From assembly GCA_025362115.1 (NCBI GenBank), contig JANYIK010000049.1:1-26297 (forward strand): a stretch of 26,297 bases of DNA. The letters are read 5' to 3'. How positions within the stretch are numbered: the first letter of the stretch is position 1; each line of letters starts with the position of its first letter. The notes under the pieces were generated by a model that had not been told where the DNA came from, searched no databases, and saw nothing but the letters and a program-made list of their open reading frames with translations. Made by a program: the position numbers and the translations under genes. Positions 14,830-23,028 of this stretch are shown piece by piece. The stretch is from Methylophilaceae bacterium. Lineage in GTDB: Bacteria > Pseudomonadota > Gammaproteobacteria > Burkholderiales > Methylophilaceae.

Positions 14830-15737
14830 TGGCGCAACCAACGACAACCCACGGTACGTTGTTCATGGATGAGCCTATGAGCCGCCACACCAGTTGGCGC
14901 GTAGGTGGTAAAGCAGACAGGCTATACATCCCAGCGGGCATAGAAGACTTATCCGGGTTTTTGCAAAGCTTGCCACATGGCGAGCCGGTGTATTTCGTGG
15001 GGCTAGGCTCCAATTTATTGGTACGCGACGGCGGGGTGCGCGGCACAGTGGTTGTGCTGCATGGCGGTTCACTGGATACCTTAAGTCTGGAAAATGGCAA
15101 GGTTTATGCTGAGGCCGGTGTCACCTGCGCCAAGCTCGCCAAATTTAGCGCGCGTTCACATTTGCATGGCGCAGAGTTTTTTGCCGGAATCCCCGGCACG
15201 GTGGGCGGTGCCTTGGCGATGAACGCAGGTTGTCATGGCAGCGAGACATGGGATGTAGTGCATCACGCACTGACCATAGACCGCTTTGGTCGTCTGCATC
15301 AACGCAGCCAAGTAGAGCTTGAAATCGGTTATCGCCATGTGAGCTTGCCGGGTGAAGAGTGGTTTGTGGCGGGATGGTTTGATTTGGCTGAAGGCGAGGC
15401 CAGCGTAGCAGAACAAAAGATTAAAAATTTGCTGGCGAAACGCCTGGAGACCCAACCACTCAATTTACCCAACGCCGGTTCGGTATTCCGCAACCCGGAA
15501 GGTGATTACGCGGCACGTTTGACACAAGACTGTGGACTGAAAGGTTATCAACTGGGTGGGGCACAGGTATCAGAAAAACATGCCAATTTTATTGTGAATA
15601 CGGGTGATGCAACGGCGGCGGATATTGAAAATTTGATTGAACACGTACATGCCACGGTGTTGCGGGAGACCAAAGTGGATTTGCAACGTGAAGTAAGAAT
15701 TATTGGGGAGCATCAGGAGTTGAGGGCTAGAGACTAG
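14826..15737 (+). CDS. murB: UDP-N-acetylenolpyruvoylglucosamine reductase
   Basis: FAD enzyme that reduces UDP-GlcNAc-enolpyruvate to UDP-MurNAc with NADPH, feeding MurC next door. The 303-residue protein has the FAD-binding block GLGSNLLVRDGGVRGTVV, AGIPGTVGGALAMNAG, the active-site NAGSVFRNP with the proton-donating serine, and LQREVRIIG with the conserved glutamate near the C-terminus. At about 300 residues it is shorter than E. coli MurB (342) and resembles the type II form. The GTG at 14826 lies 8 bases after AAGGAG and overlaps the murC stop by 4 bases; the next codon, ATG at 14829, is an equally possible start. Confidence 0.96.
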   Translation: MMAQPTTTHGTLFMDEPMSRHTSWRVGGKADRLYIPAGIEDLSGFLQSLPHGEPVYFVGLGSNLLVRDGGVRGTVVVLHGGSLDTLSLENGKVYAEAGVTCAKLAKFSARSHLHGAEFFAGIPGTVGGALAMNAGCHGSETWDVVHHALTIDRFGRLHQRSQVELEIGYRHVSLPGEEWFVAGWFDLAEGEASVAEQKIKNLLAKRLETQPLNLPNAGSVFRNPEGDYAARLTQDCGLKGYQLGGAQVSEKHANFIVNTGDATAADIENLIEHVHATVLRETKVDLQREVRIIGEHQELRARD

Positions 15738-15739
15738 GA

Positions 15740-16645
15740 ATGAAGAACTTTGGAAAAGTAGCCGTGCTGCTGGGTGGGAAATCCGCCGAGCGCGTGATTT
15801 CGCTCAATAGCGGCAGTGCGGTATTGGCAGCGTTAAAACGTAGCGGCATCAATGCGGAAGCGTTTGATCCGGCGGAAAGACCTTTGCATGATTTGGAAGG
15901 ATTCGACCGGGTGTTTATTGCCTTGCACGGACGTTATGGCGAAGACGGCACGATACAGGGGGCGCTGGAATTGATGGAAATTCCCTACACAGGAAGTGGA
16001 GTAATGGCCTCCAGCGTGGGCATGGATAAATGGCGTACCAAGCTAATTTGGCAGGCAACAGGTGTGGCGACCCCTGCTTTTGAATTGGTAAACACAAACA
16101 GCGATTTCGCTGCGATAGAACAGAAGTTAGGCTTGCCACTGTTTGTAAAACCCGCCAATGAAGGTTCTAGTATAGGCATCAGCAAAGTCAAGCAGGAAGG
16201 CGGTTTGCGGGCGGCTTTTGCTGAAGCCGCAAAGTACGACTCGCTAGTCATCGCCGAGCAGTTTGTGGGTGGCGGCGAATATACCGTGGGTATTTTGGGT
16301 ACCCGTGCTTTGCCGATTATTCGCATCATTCCGGCGAATGAGTTTTATGACTATGAGGCCAAGTATTTACGTGACGATACGCAATATCTCTGTCCTTGCG
16401 GCTTGAGCATCGAAACGGAAAAGAAGATCCAAGAAGAAGCGCTACAGGCCTTTCGCGTGTTGGGTGGCAGCGGTTGGGGACGGGTGGATTTCTTGATGGA
16501 TGCTGTAGGCAAGTACTATTTTTTAGAGGTCAACACCTCGCCCGGCATGACGGATCACAGTTTAGTGCCTATGGGTGCAAAAGCGGCGGGCATTAGCTTT
16601 GATGATTTGGTGCTACAGATTTTGGAGTTGGCTGATGTTAAGTAA
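15740..16645 (+). CDS. ddl: D-alanine:D-alanine ligase
   Basis: ATP-grasp enzyme joining two D-alanines to supply the MurF substrate. The 301-residue protein shows GGKSAERVISLNSG near residues 11-24, HGRYGEDGTIQG near 58-69, the ATP-binding KPANEGSSIGISKV, and the C-terminal FLEVNTSPGMTDHSLVP, which carries the metal-binding acidic and Asn residues. It starts two bases after the murB stop and its 3' end overlaps ftsQ by 11 bases. The position between murB and ftsQ is that of ddlB in E. coli. Confidence 0.97.
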   Translation: MKNFGKVAVLLGGKSAERVISLNSGSAVLAALKRSGINAEAFDPAERPLHDLEGFDRVFIALHGRYGEDGTIQGALELMEIPYTGSGVMASSVGMDKWRTKLIWQATGVATPAFELVNTNSDFAAIEQKLGLPLFVKPANEGSSIGISKVKQEGGLRAAFAEAAKYDSLVIAEQFVGGGEYTVGILGTRALPIIRIIPANEFYDYEAKYLRDDTQYLCPCGLSIETEKKIQEEALQAFRVLGGSGWGRVDFLMDAVGKYYFLEVNTSPGMTDHSLVPMGAKAAGISFDDLVLQILELADVK

Positions 16646-17354
16646 AACACAAATGATGTTATGGGCGGCGAATCTGCTGTACGCGATGGCGGCTTTGTTG
16701 TTTTTGTATGCCCTGCTATTTGTGGTACTGCACTTACCGATTTATCCGCTGAAGCATGTGGAAGTCAATGGTGAACTGACCCACGTCACACGTGAGCAGC
16801 TTAAATTGATTACCGGGCGTTATTTGCAGGGCAATTTTTTCACCGTGGATTTAGTACAAACGCGCGACGCTTTTCAAAAATTGCCCTGGGTGCGTAATGT
16901 CAGTGTACGTCGTCGTTGGCCGGATAAATTGGAGGTGCTAGTGGAAGAACACCGCGAACTGGCACGTTGGGGCGACATTGGGCTGATAAACACACATGGC
17001 GAGTTGTTCCACGCAGCATCGGATAAAGAGTTACCAGTTTTTTACGGCGCAGGTGACAGTGTCAAAGAAATCGCGCAGAACTATCAACTGTACGGACAAG
17101 TACTCAGCCCCACCAGTTTGAAAGTGACGCGCATGTCACTGTCGTCTCGGCGGGCATGGCAGATGACAGTTGATAACGGCATGGTGATTGAGTTAGGACG
17201 CGAGCAAATGGAGGTTAGATTGAAAAAGTTTGCCCAGATTTATGCGGTCACGCCGAATTTGCAAAACAGTCATGCCAGCTATGCTGATTTGCGTTATCCC
17301 AATGGATTCGCGGTTCGTAGGCCTATGGTAGTAAGCGCACATAAAGTATCTTGA
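16635..17354 (+). CDS. ftsQ: Cell division protein FtsQ
   Basis: Bitopic inner-membrane divisome protein that binds FtsB and FtsL through its periplasmic part. From the ATG at 16635 the product is 239 residues: a short cytoplasmic N-terminus MLSKTQ, a membrane helix (about residues 8-33), a POTRA domain beginning with the strand YPLKHVEVNGELTHV, then the FtsQ domain with PWVRNVSVRRRWPDKLEV. The start overlaps the end of ddl by 11 bases and has GGAG (16624-16627) 7 bases upstream. The frame runs further upstream to 16575 within ddl; that extension is not FtsQ-like. FtsQ is variable, but topology and position are clear. Confidence 0.95.
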   Translation: MLSKTQMMLWAANLLYAMAALLFLYALLFVVLHLPIYPLKHVEVNGELTHVTREQLKLITGRYLQGNFFTVDLVQTRDAFQKLPWVRNVSVRRRWPDKLEVLVEEHRELARWGDIGLINTHGELFHAASDKELPVFYGAGDSVKEIAQNYQLYGQVLSPTSLKVTRMSLSSRRAWQMTVDNGMVIELGREQMEVRLKKFAQIYAVTPNLQNSHASYADLRYPNGFAVRRPMVVSAHKVS

Positions 17355-17364
17355 GGAGAGTTTG

Positions 17365-18600
17365 ATGAAGAGTAAAGATCAGCAAAATTTGATTGTGGGC
17401 TTAGATATAGGCACGTCGAAAATCGTCGCCATCGTCGCTGAGTTAACGCCGGAGGGCGATATCAAAGTCATCGGCTTGGGACAACATGAGTCTCGTGGCT
17501 TAAAGCGCGGCGTGGTAGTGAACATTGACTCCACCGTCGCCGCCATCCAACGCGCTCTGGAAGAAGCCGAACTGATGGCCGATTGCAAAATCAGTTCGGT
17601 ATATACCGGCATCGCTGGCAGCCATATCAAAAGCCTGAATTCGCATGGCGTGGTGAAGATAAAAGATGCTGAAGTACATCAATCCGACGTGGACAGGGTG
17701 GTGGAAATGGCACAGGCCATCAGTCTACCCAACGACCAGCAGATTCTGCATATTTTGACTCAGGAATTCATCATAGATGGTCAGGAAGACGTGCGCGAGC
17801 CATTGGGCATGAGTGGCATGAAACTGGAGGTAAAAGTCCACATCGTCACCGGGGCGGTGGCTGCTGCGCAAAATATCATCAAATGCGTCAAACGTTGCGG
17901 GCTGGAGGTCAACGACCTAGTGTTGCAACCACTGGCCTCCAGCATCTCGGTGCTGACCGAGGATGAAAAAGAACTGGGGGTGTGTCTGGTGGATATAGGC
18001 GGTGGCACCACGGATATCGCAGTGTTCAAGCAAGGTGCTATTCGCCACACCGGTGTGATTTCCATCGCTGGCGACCAAATTACCAATGACATCGCGGTGG
18101 CTTTCCGCACGCCCACACAGAATGCTGAAGAGATCAAAGTCACGCACGGCTGTACCTTACAGCAGCTTGCGGATCCAAGTCTGATGATAGAAGTCGCTGG
18201 AGCAGAAGGCCGCGATCCACGCCAACTCTCACATCCTATCTTGGTGGAAGTCATCGAGGCGCGCGTGAAAGAAATCTACGAGATGGTGCAGTCCGAGCTA
18301 CGCCGCAGCAGCTTTGAGCAAATGATACCCGCCGGCATCGTGATTACCGGTGGTAGTAGTTTGATGCGCGGCATGGTGGAGTTGGGTGAAGAAGTACTAG
18401 GAACATCTGTACGTTTAGGTCTTCCCGCCAAAGTCGGCGGCCTGTCAGAAGTAGTGAGCAATCCACGTTATTCAACTGGTGTGGGTTTGTTGCTGATGGG
18501 TAAAGGCCAGTTGGAGCGGCATTTACAGACACAAAGTGAGACAACGTCGTTTGGCAGAATTTGGGAAATGATGAAACAGTGGTTTCAAGGGAATTTTTGA
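17365..18600 (+). CDS. ftsA: Cell division protein FtsA
   Basis: Actin-fold ATPase that tethers FtsZ filaments to the inner membrane and recruits later divisome proteins. The 411-residue protein has the phosphate-1 motif VGLDIGTSKIVAIV near the N-terminus, the 1C (SHS2) subdomain, the phosphate-2 motif CLVDIGGGTTDIAVF, the adenosine motif VITGGSSLMRGM, and a C-terminal amphipathic helix rich in Trp, Met and Phe (IWEMMKQWFQGNF) for membrane binding. GAGGAG lies 6 bases before the ATG at 17365; a TTG one codon earlier is less likely. It starts 10 bases after the ftsQ stop. Confidence 0.97.
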   Translation: MKSKDQQNLIVGLDIGTSKIVAIVAELTPEGDIKVIGLGQHESRGLKRGVVVNIDSTVAAIQRALEEAELMADCKISSVYTGIAGSHIKSLNSHGVVKIKDAEVHQSDVDRVVEMAQAISLPNDQQILHILTQEFIIDGQEDVREPLGMSGMKLEVKVHIVTGAVAAAQNIIKCVKRCGLEVNDLVLQPLASSISVLTEDEKELGVCLVDIGGGTTDIAVFKQGAIRHTGVISIAGDQITNDIAVAFRTPTQNAEEIKVTHGCTLQQLADPSLMIEVAGAEGRDPRQLSHPILVEVIEARVKEIYEMVQSELRRSSFEQMIPAGIVITGGSSLMRGMVELGEEVLGTSVRLGLPAKVGGLSEVVSNPRYSTGVGLLLMGKGQLERHLQTQSETTSFGRIWEMMKQWFQGNF

Positions 18601-18657
18601 TTTTTGTAGTTGAGCAGCAGTTTCTTTGGTTCGAAGTTTTTTTAAGGAGGAAGCAAA

Positions 18658-19845
18658 ATGGGGTTCGATTTTGAAATAGTAGAACGTCCCGCCGACAAGG
18701 CGGTGATTAAGGTAATGGGGGTGGGTGGCTGCGGCGGCAACGCGGTTGAACACATGATAGATATGGGGGTCACAGGCGTTGAGTTCATCAGCGCCAACAC
18801 CGATATCGGCGCGCTCAATCGTAGCCGCGCAGAAATCCAGTTGCAGTTGGGAGTCGGTCTGACGCGTGGTTTAGGCGCAGGCGGGAAACCAGACATCGGA
18901 CGCGAAGCCGCATTGGAAGATCGTGATCGTATAGAAGACCTAATCCGTGGCGCGGATATGCTGTTCATTGCCGCAGGCATGGGCGGTGGTACTGGCACTG
19001 GCGCGGCTCCAGTGGTAGCGGAAGTGGCGCGCGAATTAGGCATACTCACTGTTGCTGTGGTCACCAAACCTTTCTCATTCGAGAATAATCGCAAACTATT
19101 GGCTGACGATGGTATCGCCATACTCACCAGACATGTAGATTCACTTCTGGTAGTGCCAAATGAGCGTCTGATGGAAGTATTGGGTGGTCGCGTAACCTTG
19201 AAAGATGCCTATCGCGCCGCCAATGGCGTACTACATAGCGCGGTGTCCGGCATATCGGAAATCATCAATGGTTACGGCCAGGTCAACGTGGACTTCGCCG
19301 ATGTGCGTACTGTGATGTCAGAAAATGGCATGGCGATGATGGGCTCGGCAACAGCATCGGGTGAGAATCGTGCGCGAGATGCGGCCACCCAGGCCGTCAA
19401 CAGCCCATTCCTAGAAAACGTCAACCTCAAGGGTGCACGTGGCGTTCTGGTGAATATTTCCGCCAGCGAAGATACCTTCATGATGGATGAATTCTATGAA
19501 GTGATGAACACCATCAAGGAATTCACTGCAGAAGACGCTTCGGTATATTACGGCAACGTGTTTGACAACACCTTGGGCGATGACTTACGAATTACTCTAG
19601 TGGCGACTGGTCTAACCGGCGCTAACGGACAAAAGGTGCGGCCTACCTTGGCTATTAGCAACGACTGGACAGCACAGCGAACCGGCACCTACGATGAACC
19701 TATCGCCTTTGGGGGTTATGATGAAGAGCAACAAACAGCTCCTGCGGCATTTACTAGCAATCGCCGCGCGCAAGCTGAGGTAATGCGAAGTTCGGGTGTG
19801 GATGAAATGGATATACCGGCATTTTTGCGTAAGCAAGCGGATTAA
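18658..19845 (+). CDS. ftsZ: Cell division GTPase FtsZ
   Basis: Tubulin-like GTPase that forms the Z ring at midcell. The 395-residue protein has an N-terminal GTPase domain with VGGCGGNAV, NTDIGAL and the tubulin signature GGGTGTG at 109-115, NxxFADVRTVM with the catalytic T7-loop region, a short variable linker of about 50 residues, and the conserved C-terminal peptide MDIPAFLRKQ that binds FtsA and ZipA-like partners. A strong AAGGAGG (18644-18650) lies 7 bases before the ATG, better than most sites in the cluster, in line with FtsZ being the most abundant division protein. A 57-base gap separates it from ftsA. Confidence 0.98.
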   Translation: MGFDFEIVERPADKAVIKVMGVGGCGGNAVEHMIDMGVTGVEFISANTDIGALNRSRAEIQLQLGVGLTRGLGAGGKPDIGREAALEDRDRIEDLIRGADMLFIAAGMGGGTGTGAAPVVAEVARELGILTVAVVTKPFSFENNRKLLADDGIAILTRHVDSLLVVPNERLMEVLGGRVTLKDAYRAANGVLHSAVSGISEIINGYGQVNVDFADVRTVMSENGMAMMGSATASGENRARDAATQAVNSPFLENVNLKGARGVLVNISASEDTFMMDEFYEVMNTIKEFTAEDASVYYGNVFDNTLGDDLRITLVATGLTGANGQKVRPTLAISNDWTAQRTGTYDEPIAFGGYDEEQQTAPAAFTSNRRAQAEVMRSSGVDEMDIPAFLRKQAD

Positions 19846-19867
19846 AAACCTGCTCGTTCTGTCGCCC

Positions 19868-19904
19868 TGCGGCAATCGCGTCCCGAACCAGCGCGGTTGC
19901 CGCA
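19868..19904 (+). terminator. Strong hairpin after ftsZ, possible end of the dcw transcript
   Basis: TGCGGCAATCGCG (19868-19880) pairs with CGCGGTTGCCGCA (19892-19904) over 13 base pairs including one G-U, with an 11-base loop. It lies 22 bases after the ftsZ stop. It is not followed by a T run, so it may be a Rho-independent terminator of the U-less kind, an mRNA 3'-end stabiliser, or a transcription pause site. Confidence 0.45.
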
Positions 19905-19928
19905 AATCGCTGAAATATCGGCTATTTG

Positions 19929-19937
19929 TGCTATGAT
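19929..19937 (+). promoter_or_regulatory. Putative extended -10 promoter for lpxC
   Basis: TGC followed directly by TATGAT makes a TGn extended -10 element 27 bases before the lpxC ATG. No good -35 hexamer is visible, which extended -10 promoters tolerate. The upstream AAATA/TATTT pair (19913-19917 and 19923-19927) is a short inverted repeat of unknown meaning. Together with the hairpin upstream it suggests lpxC starts a separate transcript. Confidence 0.45.
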
Positions 19938-19964
19938 TCAAGGCATTACCCATTAAGAATTGTC

Positions 19965-20879
19965 ATGCTTAAACAACGCACTCTCAAAAACGTCATTCGC
20001 GCCACTGGCGTGGGTCTACACACCGGCGACAAGGTGTATATGACCTTGCGTCCAGCTGCAGCTGATACCGGTATCGTGTTCCGCCGCGTTGATCTCGACG
20101 AACCCAAAGACATTAAAGCAGCGCCTGAGCATGTACATGACACGCGATTATCTTCCACACTGGAACTTGACGGTGTACGTGTTGGCACGGTGGAACACCT
20201 GATGTCTGCCCTCGCCGGACTGGGCATTGATAATGTGTATGTGGATTTATCCGCGTCGGAAATCCCCATTATGGATGGCAGCGCAGGGCCTTTCGTGTTT
20301 TTGCTGCAATCAGCTGGCATTGTTGAGCAAAATGCACTGAAAAAATTCATCCGCGTCAAAAAGTCTCTAGAAGTGCGCGACGGTGAAAAATGGGTGCGGT
20401 TTGAACCGTATTCAGGCTTCAAAATGGACTTCACTATAGACTTCGCCCATCCCGTGTTTGAACATTCCAGCCAGCACGTGGTGATTGATTTCGCCGAACA
20501 TTCCTACATCAAGGAAATCAGCCGCGCGCGTACATTTGGCTTTATGCATGAAGTAGAAACACTACGCAACATGGGCTTAGCACGTGGCGGAAGCCTAGAT
20601 AACGCAGTAGTGCTGGACGAATACCGTATCTTGAATAGCGAAGGTCTGCGCTATGCCGACGAGTTTGTACGCCACAAAGTACTGGATGCCATCGGCGATT
20701 TATATCTGCTGGGGCACCCGCTCATCGGCGCATTCTCCGCACACAAGTCTGGTCACGCACTCAACAACCGCTTGCTACGGGCATTGCTGGCTGATGCTGA
20801 CGCTTGGGAATATGCCACGTTCGAGCAAGAACAAGATGCACCGCGTGGCTTTACCCAATTGCTGGCGCAAGCTGCTTAA
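19965..20879 (+). CDS. lpxC: UDP-3-O-acyl-GlcNAc deacetylase
   Basis: Zinc enzyme for the committed step of lipid A synthesis in the cytoplasm. The 304-residue product matches E. coli LpxC in length. Zinc ligands are His78 in VEHLMSAL, His237 and Asp241 in HKVLDAIGD; the catalytic base region HKSGH is at 260-264; MDGSAGPF is present. The ATG at 19965 gives MLKQRTLKNVIRATGVGLHTG, which lines up with the family N-terminus; the frame is open upstream to 19926, but that reaches across the likely promoter. The ribosome site is weak. Position just after ftsZ is conserved in many proteobacteria. Confidence 0.97.
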   Translation: MLKQRTLKNVIRATGVGLHTGDKVYMTLRPAAADTGIVFRRVDLDEPKDIKAAPEHVHDTRLSSTLELDGVRVGTVEHLMSALAGLGIDNVYVDLSASEIPIMDGSAGPFVFLLQSAGIVEQNALKKFIRVKKSLEVRDGEKWVRFEPYSGFKMDFTIDFAHPVFEHSSQHVVIDFAEHSYIKEISRARTFGFMHEVETLRNMGLARGGSLDNAVVLDEYRILNSEGLRYADEFVRHKVLDAIGDLYLLGHPLIGAFSAHKSGHALNNRLLRALLADADAWEYATFEQEQDAPRGFTQLLAQAA

Positions 20880-20887
20880 AATTCCCC

Positions 20888-21067
20888 ATGCTCGTAATAC
20901 GCTTACTTGCCGGTCTCGCCTTTATTTCTATCGTGGTCGGCGTAGGCGTATATTTCATCACCGGTGACCGCCGCTGGCTTAAATTCTCTTGGCAATTATT
21001 CAAATTCGGTTTGGTATTTGGCTTGGTTGTCGCCGCTGTCTTTATGGTTGGGCGCTTGATTGCTTAA
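20888..21067 (+). CDS. Small two-helix membrane protein, function unknown
   Basis: A 59-residue protein starting MLVIRLLAGLAFISIVVG. It has two hydrophobic segments (about residues 4-22 and 37-56) separated by a short basic and aromatic loop, FITGDRRWLKFSWQLFKF, so it is predicted to be an inner-membrane hairpin. The ATG lies 8 bases after the lpxC stop, and its end overlaps the slt start by 8 bases, so it is likely cotranslated with both. Small proteins of this kind are found beside slt or lpxC in betaproteobacteria; I know of no assigned function. Coding status rests on tight packing between two genes and on the clean helix-loop-helix pattern. Confidence 0.75.
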   Translation: MLVIRLLAGLAFISIVVGVGVYFITGDRRWLKFSWQLFKFGLVFGLVVAAVFMVGRLIA

Positions 21068-23018
21068 GCTGCAAAGCCTGCTGTTGCTGCTGGCGATGCT
21101 ATGTTGTACGTCTTTGCAGGCCGATGAACAGACAGTTTTTGACGATGCTTACGCAGCCTATCAAAAACGTGATCTCAAAACGCTGAGTGCTGCCGCAGAC
21201 GCTCTACTTGCTTCCAATGCCATTTTGGCACCTTATGCAGAATACTGGCGCTTGCTGCTCAACCTAGAAGCTACCGACAGCATCACCGTGCAAGCCTTTC
21301 TGGCGCGCTATCCCGACACACCTTTTGCCGACAAACTGCGCGCAGAATGGCTGAAAATTCTGGGTAAACACGAAAAATGGGACTTAATGCTGGCGGAATA
21401 TCCCAAACTCAATAACGAAGACGCGACTATTGCATGCTTTGTGGCATTGGCGCGCTATTCGCAGCAGCAAGACAACGCCCTAGAAGATGCCAAACCGCTG
21501 TGGTTCACCTCTGTTGACCAACCTAGTAGCTGTGATGCACTTTTTTCTACCATGCGTCAGCAAAAAGTATTAACCATAGACGACGCATGGGTGAGATTGC
21601 GGCTGGCCTTTCAAGCCAATCAAGTACAGGTTGCCAAAACCACGGCACGTTATCTAGCGGCTTATCCCGACCTGAAACGTCTCAAATTGTTTGATCGCGT
21701 GGCCGATAAAACGCAAGATAATCCGCAAAAAATGTTAGAAAAAAAATCTATCGGCCTCAAAACCCGTTTGGGTCGGGAATTGAACCTGTATGCCTTGGAG
21801 CGTGTGGCGCGCAACAAACCAGATATCGCTGTGGAATTGTGGGGAAAAATTGCCAGCAATTTCAACAAGGAAGAAAAGAACTATTTTTGGGGACGCATGG
21901 CGCTACAAGCGGCACGGAATCACTTACCCGATGCTCTGGATTGGTATAAAAAAGCTGAGGGTACGCCGCTAGATAACGAGCAATATGCGTGGAAAGCTCG
22001 CGCTGCCTTGCGTGGCGGTAATTGGGATGTGCTATTAACCACCATCAATGCTATGCCGCAAATCATGCAAAACGATTCTGCTTGGCGCTATTGGCAAGCG
22101 CGAGCGCTTAAGACCAATAACGACATCTCTGCAGCTAACGCCATATTCACGCCATTATCCAAAGAACAAAATTACTATGGTTTGCTAGCAGAGAACGAAC
22201 TAGGTCAGTATGTTAGCGCGCCCGTCAGTAGTTATCGTGCCAACGATACCGATATTGCTACGATAGAGAAGCTGCCGGGCGTGCAACGCGCAATTGCTTT
22301 GAGCCAACACAATCTGCGCGCTGAATCGCGCAAAGAATGGCAATGGGCGGTACGCAATCTGGACGACACGCGTTTAATCGCCGCGGCCGAATTGGCGATG
22401 CGCCAAGACTGGATAGATCTCGCCATCAACACTGCCGACAAAACTCAAACCAAGCACGATTTTGCGCTGCGCTATCCCACACCGTATCGGGATAAAATGC
22501 AAATCTATGCCAAAGAAAATCAGTTGGACGAGGCCTGGATATATGGCTTGATCCGCCAAGAGAGCCGTTTTGTGAACTATGCGCGCTCGGGTGTGGGGGC
22601 CTCTGGCTTGATGCAGATTATGCCGGCCACCGCCAAGTGGATTGCCAAACGTATCGGTGTCGCTGAGTGCCATTGCGATATGATGCAACACACGGATACC
22701 AACATTCAGTTTGGTACCTATTATCTACGCCATGTTCTGGATGTCAGCGACAATCAGGCAGTGATGGCTACCGCCGCTTATAACGCAGGACCTGGTCGTG
22801 CCAAGCGCTGGGCGGGAACGGCGGCGATGGAAGCTGCGGTGTATATTGAATCTATCCCGTTTGGTGAAACACGCGATTACGTGAAAAAAGTGATGACTAA
22901 CGCACAGTTTTACACGCAACGCTTGGGTCTGCCCAAACAAGGGTTAAAACAACGGTTGGGAACAATCAATGCGGTGGATGCCGACACGCTCGACTCTACC
23001 ACTGACCCAGACATTTGA
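21060..23018 (+). CDS. slt: Soluble lytic murein transglycosylase
   Basis: Periplasmic enzyme that cleaves glycan strands between MurNAc and GlcNAc with formation of the 1,6-anhydro end. The 652-residue protein has a signal peptide (LQSLLLLLAMLCCTSLQA, cut about residue 21), a long alpha-superhelical U/L region of about 450 residues, then a lysozyme-like domain with catalytic Glu501 in RQESRF, GASGLMQIMPATAKWIA and TAAYNAGPGRAKRW. Size and domain order match Slt70. The TTG start is the first codon after an in-frame stop and is needed for a full signal peptide; the next ATG (21096) would cut into it. It overlaps the small membrane protein gene by 8 bases. Confidence 0.94.
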   Translation: MLKLQSLLLLLAMLCCTSLQADEQTVFDDAYAAYQKRDLKTLSAAADALLASNAILAPYAEYWRLLLNLEATDSITVQAFLARYPDTPFADKLRAEWLKILGKHEKWDLMLAEYPKLNNEDATIACFVALARYSQQQDNALEDAKPLWFTSVDQPSSCDALFSTMRQQKVLTIDDAWVRLRLAFQANQVQVAKTTARYLAAYPDLKRLKLFDRVADKTQDNPQKMLEKKSIGLKTRLGRELNLYALERVARNKPDIAVELWGKIASNFNKEEKNYFWGRMALQAARNHLPDALDWYKKAEGTPLDNEQYAWKARAALRGGNWDVLLTTINAMPQIMQNDSAWRYWQARALKTNNDISAANAIFTPLSKEQNYYGLLAENELGQYVSAPVSSYRANDTDIATIEKLPGVQRAIALSQHNLRAESRKEWQWAVRNLDDTRLIAAAELAMRQDWIDLAINTADKTQTKHDFALRYPTPYRDKMQIYAKENQLDEAWIYGLIRQESRFVNYARSGVGASGLMQIMPATAKWIAKRIGVAECHCDMMQHTDTNIQFGTYYLRHVLDVSDNQAVMATAAYNAGPGRAKRWAGTAAMEAAVYIESIPFGETRDYVKKVMTNAQFYTQRLGLPKQGLKQRLGTINAVDADTLDSTTDPDI

Positions 23019-23028
23019 AAGGCGACAG

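Noticed and set aside
14260..14847. Minus-strand frame of 195 codons
   Set aside because: Antisense to the conserved C-terminal part of murC; His- and Cys-rich translation is typical of a shadow frame.
18642..19127. Minus-strand frame of 161 codons over ftsZ
   Set aside because: Low-complexity Pro/Ser/Arg product from the GC-rich antisense of the FtsZ GTPase domain.
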